This document shows, piece by piece, positions 8,282-16,488 of a stretch of 34,521 nt of DNA. Each line of letters opens with the position of its first letter. Within the stretch, counting starts at the first letter, position 1. This DNA is from Actinomycetes bacterium (GTDB lineage: Bacteria > Actinomycetota > Actinomycetes > Jiangellales > Jiangellaceae): contig JAJYTA010000031.1 in the NCBI GenBank assembly GCA_021793295.1, positions 1 through 34,521 of the forward strand. The letters run 5' to 3'. The position numbers and the translations under genes are program-made. Below the pieces are notes generated by a model. It had not been told where the DNA came from. It made no database searches and worked only from the letters and a program-made list of their open reading frames with translations.

Positions 8282-9432
8282 GCGCGGCCGCCTACCCGCA
8301 CCGGGCCCCGCAGCTACGCGCCGACCATCTCATCGACGACCCACGGGTGCGCATCATCGTCTGCTGTGGCTCCGGCGGGGTCGGCAAGACCACCACGGCT
8401 GCGGCCATCGCGCTGCGCGCGGCCGAGCGCGGGCGCCGAGCGGTGGTGCTCACCATCGACCCAGCCCGTCGGCTGGCCCAATCGATGGGGCTGACCGAGC
8501 TCGACAACACCCCGCGTGCCGTCCGGGGCGTGAACACCGAGGCAGGCGGCGGGCTCGACGCCATGATGCTCGACATGAAGCGCACCTTCGACGAGGTGGT
8601 GGAGGAGCACACCACCCCCGACAAAGCGCGCCAGATCCTGGCCAACCCCTTCTACCAGGCGGTGTCGTCGTCGTTCGCGGGCACGCAGGAGTACATGGCC
8701 ATGGAGAAGCTGGGGCAGCTGCGGCATCGCTCCCAGTGGGACCTGATCGTGGTCGACACTCCGCCGTCCCGCTCGGCGCTGGACTTCCTCGACGCGCCGC
8801 AGCGGCTCGGGTCGTTCTTGGACGGGCGGCTCATCAGGCTTCTCAGCGGCCCGGCGCGTACCGGCGGGCGCAGCTATCTCAAGGTGCTGCACGCCGGGTT
8901 CAGCGTCATGACCTCGGCCATGACGAAGGTGCTGGGCAGTGAGCTGCTCCGGGACGTCCAAACGTTCGTCAATGCGCTGGACACCATGTTCGGCGGCTTC
9001 CGTGAGCGCGCCGACCAGACCTACGCACTGCTCAAGCGGCCCGAGACCGCGTTCTTGGTGGTCGCCGCGCCCGAGCCTGATGCGCTGCGGGAGGCGTCCT
9101 ACTTCGTCGACCGGCTGTCACGGGATGCGATGCCGCTGGCGGGTCTGGTGCTCAACCGGATGCGCGTCGACCGCGCCGCGGGCATCGGCGAGGAACAGGC
9201 GATCGCCGCGGCCGAGCGACTGGAAGCCGCCGGCGAACACCAGCTGACGGCGTCGTTGCTGCGGCTGCACGCTGAGCACTTGCGCTTGGCCGCCCGCGAC
9301 GAGCGGATCAGCGACCGGTTCAGCTCCGCTCATCCCGACGTGCCGGTGGTGCGGTTGCCGGCGCTGGCCGGCGACGTGCACGATCTCGACGGGCTACGCC
9401 AGGTCGGTGTGCACTTCAGCGGTACCGGCTGA
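8278..9432 (+). CDS. bagB: ArsA/Get3-like ATPase, BagB (Rv3680) type
   Basis: A 384-residue ArsA-family ATPase that should assemble with the upstream partner. The P-loop is GSGGVGKTT at residues 31-39; the signature lysine found in ArsA, Get3 and the partner is a serine here (S32), as in mycobacterial Rv3680, so the two subunits are not equivalent at the nucleotide site. TIDPARRLAQSMG near residue 61 is the switch I region, DTPPSRSALDFLD near residue 161 is the switch II region, and VLNRM near residue 294 is the late nucleotide-contact strand. The gene overlaps bagA by four bases and converges on ponA2 with only seven bases between the stop codons. Confidence 0.92.
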   Translation: MSAAAYPHRAPQLRADHLIDDPRVRIIVCCGSGGVGKTTTAAAIALRAAERGRRAVVLTIDPARRLAQSMGLTELDNTPRAVRGVNTEAGGGLDAMMLDMKRTFDEVVEEHTTPDKARQILANPFYQAVSSSFAGTQEYMAMEKLGQLRHRSQWDLIVVDTPPSRSALDFLDAPQRLGSFLDGRLIRLLSGPARTGGRSYLKVLHAGFSVMTSAMTKVLGSELLRDVQTFVNALDTMFGGFRERADQTYALLKRPETAFLVVAAPEPDALREASYFVDRLSRDAMPLAGLVLNRMRVDRAAGIGEEQAIAAAERLEAAGEHQLTASLLRLHAEHLRLAARDERISDRFSSAHPDVPVVRLPALAGDVHDLDGLRQVGVHFSGTG

Positions 9433-9444
9433 CGGTCGGTCAGC
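9428..9444. terminator. Short hairpin between convergent bagB and ponA2
   Basis: GCTGAC (9428-9433) and GTCAGC (9439-9444) form a perfect 6-bp stem with a five-base loop, covering the stop codons of both convergent genes. There is no T-tract on either side, so its strength as a terminator is doubtful. Confidence 0.3.
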
Positions 9445-11908
9445 GCCAGCCGCTGCCGTCGTCGTCATCGTCGTCGTTGCCCTCGCCGTTGCCTTCGGTC
9501 GGAGGTGTCGGCGGAACGGTCGGCGGGTTGATCTCCCAACCGTTGTCGCCGCCGTCGTCGCCGTCATCGTCATCGTCGTCATCGTCGTCATTGCCGGGCG
9601 GAATGCCGTTGGAGACGTACAGCCCGATGCTGGTCCCTGACCCGACCTTGGCGCCGGATTCCGGGCTGGTACGCACCACCAGCCCTTTGTCCAGATCGGA
9701 GTTCACTTCGCCGGACACCGACGCATCGAATCCCTCATCGGCGAGCTTCTTGGTGGCGTCGTCGACGGTCATGCCACGCACGTCGGGAACCTGCGTGGAC
9801 ACGCCCTCGATGCTGCCGGGGTCCGGCTTCTTGAAATCCTCTTTCGGCAGATCCAGGGAGTCGTGGGCGTCGTCCATCATCTGCTTCCACACCGGGCCGG
9901 GCAGACACCCACCACATGCGTCGCTGACGTACTCGCCGTTGAAGGTCCGCCCGTCCAGGCTCTCCTGCGGTGCCTCGACGTCGGCGACCGCCACCGCGGT
10001 CGCCAGCTGCGGGGTGTACCCGGCGAACCAGACCGACACCGCGTTGTCGGTGGTACCGGTCTTACCAGCAGCGATCCGGCCGTCCTCGAGCTGCATCCTG
10101 TTACCGGTGGCACCGGAGTTGTGAATGACGCCCTGCAGAACCGAGTTCACCGCATCGGCCACCGACGTGTCGAGCACGCGGTTGCATTTCGGATCGGTGT
10201 GGTCGACCAGGACGTTGCCATCGGAATCGGTGATCTTCTGGATCGCGGTGGCCGGGCAATGCACTCCACGAGCCGCGAACGTGGCGTACGCCTGCGACAT
10301 CGACAGCGGCGAAACCTCGTTCACGCCAAGCGCGAAAGACGGAACCTGCGACAAAGGTTGCCGCTTGCCGTTCTCGTCAAGATTGGCACGCATGATTCCG
10401 GACTGCTCAGCGATCGTGGCCGGCTCACACAGCCCGGTGCGCTGAGTCAGCTGCGCGAAGAACGTGTTCACCGACTTCTCGGTGCCGGTACGGAGCGTGA
10501 ACGAGCCCGAACCGAGCCCGGAGTAGTTGCCCACACTCCACGACGCGCTACTTCGGTATTGGCCATCGCAGGTGGTGAAGTTCCGCTCGGGGATGCTCAT
10601 GCTCGCTGGGGAGCTGATGGAGGTGTTCAGGCTCATGCCTTGGTTGATGGCTGCAGCGAGGACGAAGACCTTGAACGTCGAACCCGGCTGAATACCGACT
10701 CCGCCGCCCATGTGCTCGTCGACCGCGTAGTTGATGTTGCTGACGCCTTCACCTTCGACGCCGTACTTGCGCGAGTTGGACATCGCCCGGATGTAGCCTG
10801 TGCCCGGTTCCACCGTCGCCATCGAAGCGATCACGTCGTCAGTGGGCGCCACCCGGTCGAAAACCGCTTCGTCAGCTGCCTCTTGGACCTCGGGGCTCAG
10901 TGTGGTCCGGATGACAAGCCCGCCGCGCTCGAGTGCCATCAACCGTTCTTCCGGAGTTTCGCCGAGCTCCTCCAGCGTCCGGACCTCGTGCGTCACGTAG
11001 TCGCAGAAGTATCCCGCCCACGCGTCGGTGCAGCCGTCCGACACCGGCGTGACGTCGAGCCCGAGCTTCTGCTGGCGCGCGGCAGCCGCCTGCTTCTCGG
11101 TGATCCGCCCGGTCTGGGCCATCCGGTTCAGTACCGTGTTGCGCCGGGCCAGTGCGGCCTCGGGGTTGCGGGTGGGGTCGTAGTTGTGCGGCTGCTGGAC
11201 CAGGCCCGCGAGCATGGCCGCCTGGGGGATGGTGAGCTCGGCGGCTGAGGTGGAGAAGTACGTACGGGCGGCCGCTTCGATGCCGTAGGCCCGAGCCCCG
11301 TAGTAGGCGATGTTGAGGTAACGCTCGAGGATCTCCTTCTTGCTCAGCTCCTGCTCGACCCCGACGGCCATGCGCAGCTCTTCGAGCTTGCGGCGGTAGC
11401 CTTCGACACCGCTGCTCGCCTGGACCTCGGCCAGCTCCTCCTTGGTCTCGGCCTGGGCGACCCGCACCAGCTTCACGTACTGCTGGGTGAGCGTGGAACC
11501 GCCGCCTTGGGTCTCGCCTGCCTCCATGTTCTGCATCAGCGCACGCATCGTGCCTTGGAAATCGATGGGCCCGCGTTCGAAGAAGCGGTCGTCCTCGATC
11601 GCCAGGATGGCGTTCTGCATGTTCTCGGAGATGTCGTCGAGACCGACGTAGATCCGGTTCTCGTCGAAGAAGGTAGCCAGGATGTGGCCCTCGGCGTCGA
11701 GGATCACCGAACGCTCGGCCATCGGCCCGGCATCCAGTTCACCCGGCATATCGGCGAACGCATCGGCGCTTTCGCGGGCTGTGAGCCCCAGCCCGGCCAC
11801 CACCGGGAGGGCGAGCCCGGCCAGCAACACTCCGCTGAGCGCGCTGACGCCGACCACGAGGAACACTCGGCGGACCGAGGAGACTACGGCCGAAGGTCGC
11901 AAAGCCAT
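9440..11908 (-). CDS. ponA2: Bifunctional class A penicillin-binding protein with PASTA domain
   Basis: An 822-residue peptidoglycan synthase. It has one N-terminal membrane anchor (about residues 15-42), a family-51 glycosyltransferase domain (EDDRFFE with the catalytic Glu at 105; GGGSTLTQQ at 135-143), a transpeptidase domain (nucleophile S410 in STFK, SVN at 479-481, KTG at 616-618), one PASTA domain (about 703-768), and an acidic tail with runs of nine and six Asp residues. It would polymerise and cross-link cell wall outside the membrane. Order of domains, length and linkage to whiB4 and bagAB identify it as the PonA2 (Rv3682) type. No Shine-Dalgarno precedes the ATG at 11908; TAACAT ends six bases before it, suggesting a leaderless message. 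It diverges from whiB4. Confidence 0.95.
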   Translation of the reverse strand: MALRPSAVVSSVRRVFLVVGVSALSGVLLAGLALPVVAGLGLTARESADAFADMPGELDAGPMAERSVILDAEGHILATFFDENRIYVGLDDISENMQNAILAIEDDRFFERGPIDFQGTMRALMQNMEAGETQGGGSTLTQQYVKLVRVAQAETKEELAEVQASSGVEGYRRKLEELRMAVGVEQELSKKEILERYLNIAYYGARAYGIEAAARTYFSTSAAELTIPQAAMLAGLVQQPHNYDPTRNPEAALARRNTVLNRMAQTGRITEKQAAAARQQKLGLDVTPVSDGCTDAWAGYFCDYVTHEVRTLEELGETPEERLMALERGGLVIRTTLSPEVQEAADEAVFDRVAPTDDVIASMATVEPGTGYIRAMSNSRKYGVEGEGVSNINYAVDEHMGGGVGIQPGSTFKVFVLAAAINQGMSLNTSISSPASMSIPERNFTTCDGQYRSSASWSVGNYSGLGSGSFTLRTGTEKSVNTFFAQLTQRTGLCEPATIAEQSGIMRANLDENGKRQPLSQVPSFALGVNEVSPLSMSQAYATFAARGVHCPATAIQKITDSDGNVLVDHTDPKCNRVLDTSVADAVNSVLQGVIHNSGATGNRMQLEDGRIAAGKTGTTDNAVSVWFAGYTPQLATAVAVADVEAPQESLDGRTFNGEYVSDACGGCLPGPVWKQMMDDAHDSLDLPKEDFKKPDPGSIEGVSTQVPDVRGMTVDDATKKLADEGFDASVSGEVNSDLDKGLVVRTSPESGAKVGSGTSIGLYVSNGIPPGNDDDDDDDDDGDDGGDNGWEINPPTVPPTPPTEGNGEGNDDDDDDGSGWR
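9457..9591 (-). repeat. GAC/GAT codon runs encoding the poly-Asp tail of PonA2
   Basis: Two stretches of near-perfect trinucleotide repeat, about 9457-9480 and 9553-9591, encode Asp runs at the C-terminus of the penicillin-binding protein, separated by a Pro/Thr-rich segment (PPTVPPTPPT). The codons are mostly GAC with some GAT. Such simple repeats can change length by slippage; because they are triplets, the frame would be kept. Confidence 0.8.
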
Positions 11909-12124
11909 GGTGGCATGTTACGTGGTCATGGCAAACTGGTGCGCATCGATAGCAATCGGATTCCGCTATCAGGATCCGCGCGCTCCGCGCCATCGGCCAA
12001 GTGGATGATCTTTGTTTCGGTCGATCAGGGTCTACCCATGACCACCCACTTTGCATAGCGTCACGCTCATCGGGGTGAACGGGAGAGGTTTGGTGTTCAC
12101 CGAAGTGACGGGGGTGACAGCCGT
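11909..12124. promoter_or_regulatory. Divergent ponA2-whiB4 control region with inverted repeat
   Basis: This 216-base gap drives ponA2 leftward and whiB4 rightward. On the minus strand TAACAT ends six bases before the ponA2 start. On the plus strand TAGCGT (12056-12061) is a possible -10 for whiB4, though no good -35 is visible. GGTGAAC (12074-12080) and GTTCACC (12095-12101) form a perfect 7-bp inverted repeat with a 14-base spacer, and GGGGGTG (12110-12116) is a plausible ribosome binding site eight bases before the whiB4 ATG. No open frame of credible coding character lies in the gap. Confidence 0.45.
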
Positions 12125-12412
12125 ATGACGTGGATCGATGATTGGACCAGCCTGGCGGCGTGCCGGAGCAGCGAACCAGATGAACTGTTCGTTCCCGGTG
12201 CGGCGCAGAACCGGGCCAAGGCGGTATGCCTGGGCTGCCCGGTTCGCACCGAATGCCTTGCCGACGCCTTGGACAACCGAACCGAGTTCGGTATCTGGGG
12301 CGGCATGACCGAGCGCGAACGGCGTGCACTGCTGCGCCGTCGTCCCGAGGTCCAGTCGTGGCGTGCCCTGCTCGAAGCCGCTCGCGACAACTACATGGTG
12401 AAGGCTGGCTGA
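12125..12412 (+). CDS. whiB4: WhiB-family iron-sulfur transcription factor, WhiB4 type
   Basis: A 95-residue cytoplasmic redox-sensing regulator. Four cysteines that should hold a [4Fe-4S] cluster lie at 13, 35, 38 and 44 (C-X21-C-X2-C-X5-C), followed by the family turn GIWGGMTERERR and a basic C-terminus for DNA contact (ALLRRRPEV). DELFVPGAAQ and ADALDNRTEFGIWGG are very close to M. tuberculosis WhiB4 (Rv3681c), and the position next to ponA2 and near bagAB supports that subclass. WhiB4 in mycobacteria senses oxygen and nitric oxide and regulates oxidative-stress genes; the same job here is inferred. A strong hairpin follows the gene. Confidence 0.95.
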   Translation: MTWIDDWTSLAACRSSEPDELFVPGAAQNRAKAVCLGCPVRTECLADALDNRTEFGIWGGMTERERRALLRRRPEVQSWRALLEAARDNYMVKAG

Positions 12413-12436
12413 CGGCAGCACCCATGAGATCAGCGA

Positions 12437-12464
12437 GCCCCGGGTCGATCGAGCGACCCGGGGC
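12437..12464. terminator. Strong GC-rich hairpin after whiB4
   Basis: GCCCCGGGTCG and CGACCCGGGGC form a perfect 11-bp stem with the six-base loop ATCGAG, between the whiB4 stop (12412) and the stop of the convergent gene (12469). It lacks a T-tract, as is common for actinobacterial terminators, and could serve both directions. Confidence 0.75.
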
Positions 12465-12468
12465 CGGC

Positions 12469-13920
12469 TCATGTCTGGCGGGCTGACGGCAGCGACGTGG
12501 GCGGGTGGTACTCACCCACGTAGGTACGCTCCCACCACGCGCCGGTCCGCCGACGCTCGGCCCAGCTGGTGAATCGGTACCGGTAGTACGAGGCGCGGAC
12601 GTAGACCGGCGGGCGGTCGGCGAACGGGTTGTGCCGCAACAGCCGCAGCGTGGCCCGATCGTTCTCCAGCAGCCGAACCAGCAACGGTTCGAACCACGGT
12701 CGCGCGTAGGCCGGCGACAGCGCGGCGAACCACATCAACCAGTCCAAGCGCAGGTGATACGGCGCCACCTGCGGCGGTCGGCGCCGCACGTCTCCCGGCT
12801 TGCCTTTGAACTCGTACTCGCGCCATGGTGTCGCCGGCCCGACGTCGGCGTCGTCGGTGCCCTCGAGCACGATCTCGTATCGGGTGCGGGTGATACTGCC
12901 GAAAGCGCCGTAGGTGTTCACCAGCATCAACGGGGTGAAGCTGTAGTTCATCAGCTGCCGCCGCGAGACCAGGTTCCGCACCGGCCAGTAGCTGAGCACG
13001 ATCACGCCGACCGCCACGACGATCACCGTCACCTGATGCCACAGCGGCGCATCCGGCATGTCGGCCGGCACCGACACCGGCCAGACCGCACGCCAGAACC
13101 CGTCGCCGAGCACCGGGAGTGCCAGCACGATCGTCAAGAGGTTCAGCCACGAGAAGTTGCCGCTGAGCATCAGCCACGCCTGGGTGACGATGACGACGCC
13201 CGCAGCGATCCCGGCGATCGGCTGGGGCAGGAAGAGCAACACCGGCATCCCGAGTTGCGTGACATGGTTCGCGGCCACCTCGACCTTGTGCAGCCGCGGT
13301 GGAAGGCGGTGGAAGTACCAGCTCAACGGGTTCGGCATCGGCTGCGTCTCGTGGTGGTATTGCAGGCAGGTCAAGTCTCGCCAGCAGCTGTCGCCGCGAA
13401 GTTTGATCAGCCCCGCGCCGAACTCGACCCGGAACAGCACCCACCGCAGCGCCAGCAGGATCAGCAGCGGCGGCGCCGCCGCGTCGGATCCGGCCGACGG
13501 ACCGAGGAAGACGGCCAGGAAGCCGACCTCGCACAGCAACGACTCCCAGCCGAAGCCGTACCAGACCTGGCCGACGTGGACGATCGACAGATACGTCACC
13601 CACAACACCGCCCATACCGCCATGTGCGCGGCAAGCGGCAGCTCGTCGCCCAGCCCGACGAGCAACGCCGCCGACACCCCGACGCCGGTCCAGGCCACCG
13701 CGGCGAAGAACCGGTCCGAGTAGTGGAGGCGGAACAGACTCGGCGCCTGCCGCCACGACGTCGCGCGCAGGTGGCGGGGCGCGGGAGTCAGTCCCTGCTG
13801 CCCGAACAGCGCGCGGAACTGCAGCGCCGCTGTCAGGAACGCGACCAGATAGACCAGCGCGAGCCCACGCTGGAACACCAGCCGGCTCACCCAATATCCC
13901 TCTGTGGAGAACCACTCCAT
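12469..13920 (-). CDS. Lipase maturation factor family membrane protein
   Basis: A 483-residue multi-spanning membrane protein of the lipase-maturation-factor (LMF1/LMF2) family. The family shape is visible: an N-terminal span (SRLVFQRGLALVYLVAF), hydrophobic segments up to about residue 315, the conserved stretch LRWVLFRVEFGAGLIKLRGD then CWRDLTCLQYHHETQPMPNPLSWY (about 156-205), and a soluble C-terminal domain ending YYRYRFTS. In vertebrates LMF1 helps lipases fold in the endoplasmic reticulum; the bacterial role is not known. I chose the ATG at 13918-13920, preceded by GGAGG eight bases upstream, rather than the GTG at 14049, which would run through the start of the divergent gene at 14000. 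It converges on whiB4 across a shared hairpin. Confidence 0.88.
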   Translation of the reverse strand: MEWFSTEGYWVSRLVFQRGLALVYLVAFLTAALQFRALFGQQGLTPAPRHLRATSWRQAPSLFRLHYSDRFFAAVAWTGVGVSAALLVGLGDELPLAAHMAVWAVLWVTYLSIVHVGQVWYGFGWESLLCEVGFLAVFLGPSAGSDAAAPPLLILLALRWVLFRVEFGAGLIKLRGDSCWRDLTCLQYHHETQPMPNPLSWYFHRLPPRLHKVEVAANHVTQLGMPVLLFLPQPIAGIAAGVVIVTQAWLMLSGNFSWLNLLTIVLALPVLGDGFWRAVWPVSVPADMPDAPLWHQVTVIVVAVGVIVLSYWPVRNLVSRRQLMNYSFTPLMLVNTYGAFGSITRTRYEIVLEGTDDADVGPATPWREYEFKGKPGDVRRRPPQVAPYHLRLDWLMWFAALSPAYARPWFEPLLVRLLENDRATLRLLRHNPFADRPPVYVRASYYRYRFTSWAERRRTGAWWERTYVGEYHPPTSLPSARQT

Positions 13921-13999
13921 CACCGAAGCCTCCACCTGCCAGCGTGTCCCGCATCGGCGATGAGCAAACGTAGCCGCTGCGGCGTGCGATGGTGGACTC

Positions 14000-14845
14000 G
14001 TGACCGGATCGGAACGCATCAGAATCGCTGCAGCGCAGAGCCCGGTCACGCTTGATCCGGCCAGGAACGGCGACCAGATCCGGCGGCTGATGCGCTCGGC
14101 CCACGAGCACGGCGCGCGCCTGATTCAGTTTCCCGAGGGCGCGCTGTCCGGCTACCCCGCCGGCGCGCACGACCGGTCCGGACACGTCGCTCGCACCGCT
14201 ACGCGAGACGAGCTCAGCAGCATCGCCGAGCTAGCCCGCGAGTTGCGGCTGTGGGTCGTCGTGGGCGGCAACCATGCCTTGACGCCGCCGAATCGTCCGC
14301 ACAACAGCTTGTACGTGATCTCCGACCGCGGTGAGCCGGTGGATCGCTACGACAAGCGCCGGTGCTCGAGCAACGAGCTGGAGAACTGGTACACGCCGGG
14401 CTTCGAACGTGTGGTGTTCGACGTGGACGGCTTCCGGTTCGGGTGCGTCTTGTGCATCGAGATCAACTTTCCGGATCTCATCATGGAGTACCTCGACGAC
14501 GGCGTCGATTGCGTGCTGTTCTCCTCGCACTCGCAGGACCCGATCTTCGATGTCGTCATGCGGGGACACGCGGCCACGAACAACCTCTGGTTCAGCGTGG
14601 CCGTCCCGGCCCACTGCAGCGAGGCGATGCCGGCCGGAGTCGTCGGGCCGCACGGATACCGGCTGGGTGCGTGCTCGGCTGACGGCGGAGCCGATCTGGT
14701 GTGTGTGGACCTCGATCGCGGCGACCCGTCGCTCGACATCGCCCTGAACAAGGCCCGGCCGTGGCGGGCGGCCGCGCGAGCCGGTGACGTCTACGCGCTC
14801 CGGCGGGTCGACGATCCGCGCAGCGCCGACCGCGCCACATTCTGA
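14000..14845 (+). CDS. Carbon-nitrogen hydrolase (nitrilase superfamily)
   Basis: A 281-residue cytoplasmic amidohydrolase of the nitrilase superfamily, which hydrolyses amide or nitrile C-N bonds through a thioester intermediate. The catalytic triad is visible: Glu46 (FPEG), Lys119 (DKRRC) and Cys152 (VLCIEINFPDL). The Cys context CIEI replaces the commoner CYE/CFD, and the chain is of usual length. The start is GTG 14000, with only a weak GGTGGA before it. It diverges from the lipase-maturation-factor-like gene with 79 bases between. The specific substrate cannot be read from sequence. An 11-bp direct repeat TTCTGAACCTC spans its stop codon (14840-14850 and 14853-14863). Confidence 0.9.
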   Translation: MTGSERIRIAAAQSPVTLDPARNGDQIRRLMRSAHEHGARLIQFPEGALSGYPAGAHDRSGHVARTATRDELSSIAELARELRLWVVVGGNHALTPPNRPHNSLYVISDRGEPVDRYDKRRCSSNELENWYTPGFERVVFDVDGFRFGCVLCIEINFPDLIMEYLDDGVDCVLFSSHSQDPIFDVVMRGHAATNNLWFSVAVPAHCSEAMPAGVVGPHGYRLGACSADGGADLVCVDLDRGDPSLDIALNKARPWRAAARAGDVYALRRVDDPRSADRATF

Positions 14846-14863
14846 ACCTCTGTTCTGAACCTC
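14840..14863. repeat. 11-bp direct repeat at the nitrilase stop codon
   Basis: TTCTGAACCTC occurs twice with a two-base gap, the first copy containing the TGA stop. It looks like a small local duplication with no evident function. Confidence 0.6.
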
Positions 14864-15016
14864 TTCACGGCGCGCTAGCCGATTCCAAGGCGTGATGACT
14901 CGCGTCAAGATGCTCACCGCGTCCAAGACCTCGCCTTCTGCACCCGGGTTGCCTTCAGCGACCGGACCAGCTGAGGCTGCGTGATCGGGCAACTTCAGAC
15001 GAGTCAACGCGGAGGC

Positions 15017-15045
15017 TAGACGCTCGAACTGATGTTCGATATAAT
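15017..15045 (+). promoter_or_regulatory. LexA-controlled promoter of the HNH endonuclease gene
   Basis: TCGAAC-TGAT-GTTCGA (15024-15039) is a perfect match to the actinobacterial SOS (LexA/Cheo) box TCGAAC-N4-GTTCGA. It fills the 17-base spacer between a -35-like TAGACG (15017-15022) and a consensus TATAAT -10 (15040-15045). The predicted transcript start near 15052 is about 30 bases before the ATG at 15081. LexA would block polymerase until DNA damage. The rest of the 14846-15080 gap shows no credible gene. Confidence 0.85.
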
Positions 15046-15080
15046 TGACCAGCGAGCTTGTTTCGATGGCGGGAGGGCCG

Positions 15081-16475
15081 ATGAGCGAGGCCGACGATGT
15101 GGAGTTCGACCGGATGATCGATGCGCCGCCCGGCCCGGAGCTCGCGGCGTGGCTGTGCACACTCGACGTCAACGAGGTGTCTGCCCACGATCTCGTGTCG
15201 GTGGCTGCGGCGTGGGAGCGGCACAAGGCGTTCACCGACGCTCGGATGGTCCAGGCACTGGCCGAGCTGACCGAACGGCCGGAGTATCAGCAGTGCACCT
15301 GCCCCACCGACATCGAGACCCCGCATACCCATCGTGCGGTCGAGCCGGCCGGTGACGAAGTGTCGCTGGCGCTGGCATGGTCGCCGGGCCGAGCTCGTCA
15401 TCAGGTCTCGGTCGCCACAGAACTGTGCGACGACCTCCCCGCCACGCTCGCCGCACTCGAGGACGGGCTGATCGACTACGACAAGGCCCGCTTGATCGCT
15501 GACCGCACCCGCTGCTTGACCAGTGTCGAATTGCGGCGCCGGGTCGAGTCCCGCGTTCTGGGCCGAGCGCCCCGTCAGACCCGCGCCCAGCTCGACCACG
15601 CCTTGCGCCGCGAGGTCATCGCCGCCGACCCTGAGGCCGCAGAGCAACGCCGGCGCACCGCCTCCGAGCAGCGGCGGATGTCCCGGCCCGAGCCGGCCGC
15701 GCCCGGCGGCGACGACGGCATGGCGCGCATCGAACTCTACGGCCCGGCAGAAGACCTCGCCGCCCTGTACACCGCCGTCGATGCCGCCGCCCGCCACATC
15801 CGCGGCCAGGGTGATCGGCGCACCCTCGACCAACTGCGTTTCGACATCCTCACCGGCCTCGGCTGGACCGCGTTGGACACGGGTCACCTCGGCTGCTGCA
15901 ACCCCACCTGCACCCAAAGCCAGCACCACCGGCTGGCCACCATGCACGGCAACGCCGCCACCGTCCACGTCACCGTGCCTGCGTCCACTCTGCTCGGCAC
16001 CGACGACCACCCCGGTCACCTGCACGGGTTCGGCCCCATCACGGCCGAAGCATCGCGGCGCATCAGCACCGAGGGCCCCTGGCGGCGCCTGCTCACCGAA
16101 CCCACCGGCGGGCAACTCCTCGACTACGGCCGCACCACCTACCACCCGCCCGCGAGTCTGACGGCGTTCGTCACCGCCCGTGATGCCACCTGCCGCTTCC
16201 CCACCTGCAACCACACGGCGCGCAGCGGCGACATCGACCACAAGCAGCCCTACGACCGCGGTGGCGACACGTCCGCCACCAACACCTGGGTCCTGCACGG
16301 TGGCCATCACTTCGGCAAGACCCACCACCGCTTCACGATCCACACCGACGCTGACGGAACCACCTGGTGGACCACACCGGCCGGGCACACCTACCCTGTC
16401 GAACCCGAATCTCTCGGCCCTCTCGCCACCGTCGCACCCGCGACGCACGTCGTAGCGGAGCCCGCACCGTTCTGA
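15081..16475 (+). CDS. DUF222-HNH endonuclease (13E12 repeat family)
   Basis: A 464-residue protein with the layout of the actinobacterial 13E12 family: a long helical DUF222 region (about residues 20-300) and a C-terminal HNH nuclease domain from about residue 371, beginning CRFPTC with zinc-type cysteines, then DIDHKQPYDRGG, NTWVLHGGHHFGKTHH. The HNH His/Asn/His residues appear present. Such genes exist in many copies in mycobacteria and relatives, and several in M. tuberculosis carry SOS boxes. I chose ATG 15081 because GGGAGGG sits just before it and the predicted transcript start excludes the TTG at 15045; ATG 15066 remains possible. The natural DNA target is unknown. It converges on the FAD oxidoreductase with a 12-bp palindrome (GACCGGCCGGTC, 16474-16485) between the stops. 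Confidence 0.92.
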   Translation: MSEADDVEFDRMIDAPPGPELAAWLCTLDVNEVSAHDLVSVAAAWERHKAFTDARMVQALAELTERPEYQQCTCPTDIETPHTHRAVEPAGDEVSLALAWSPGRARHQVSVATELCDDLPATLAALEDGLIDYDKARLIADRTRCLTSVELRRRVESRVLGRAPRQTRAQLDHALRREVIAADPEAAEQRRRTASEQRRMSRPEPAAPGGDDGMARIELYGPAEDLAALYTAVDAAARHIRGQGDRRTLDQLRFDILTGLGWTALDTGHLGCCNPTCTQSQHHRLATMHGNAATVHVTVPASTLLGTDDHPGHLHGFGPITAEASRRISTEGPWRRLLTEPTGGQLLDYGRTTYHPPASLTAFVTARDATCRFPTCNHTARSGDIDHKQPYDRGGDTSATNTWVLHGGHHFGKTHHRFTIHTDADGTTWWTTPAGHTYPVEPESLGPLATVAPATHVVAEPAPF

Positions 16476-16488
16476 CCGGCCGGTCCGC

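Noticed and set aside
9457-9591. Periodic short repeats considered as a CRISPR array
   Set aside because: They are in-frame GAC/GAT codon runs without spacers and encode Asp in PonA2.
12505-14055. Long plus-strand frame of 516 residues
   Set aside because: Antisense to the lipase-maturation-factor-like gene; Arg/His/Gln-rich and without recognisable motifs.
14231-15235. Minus-strand frame running through the gap before the HNH gene
   Set aside because: Most of it is antisense to the nitrilase and HNH genes; the part in the gap merely translates the LexA box and flanks.
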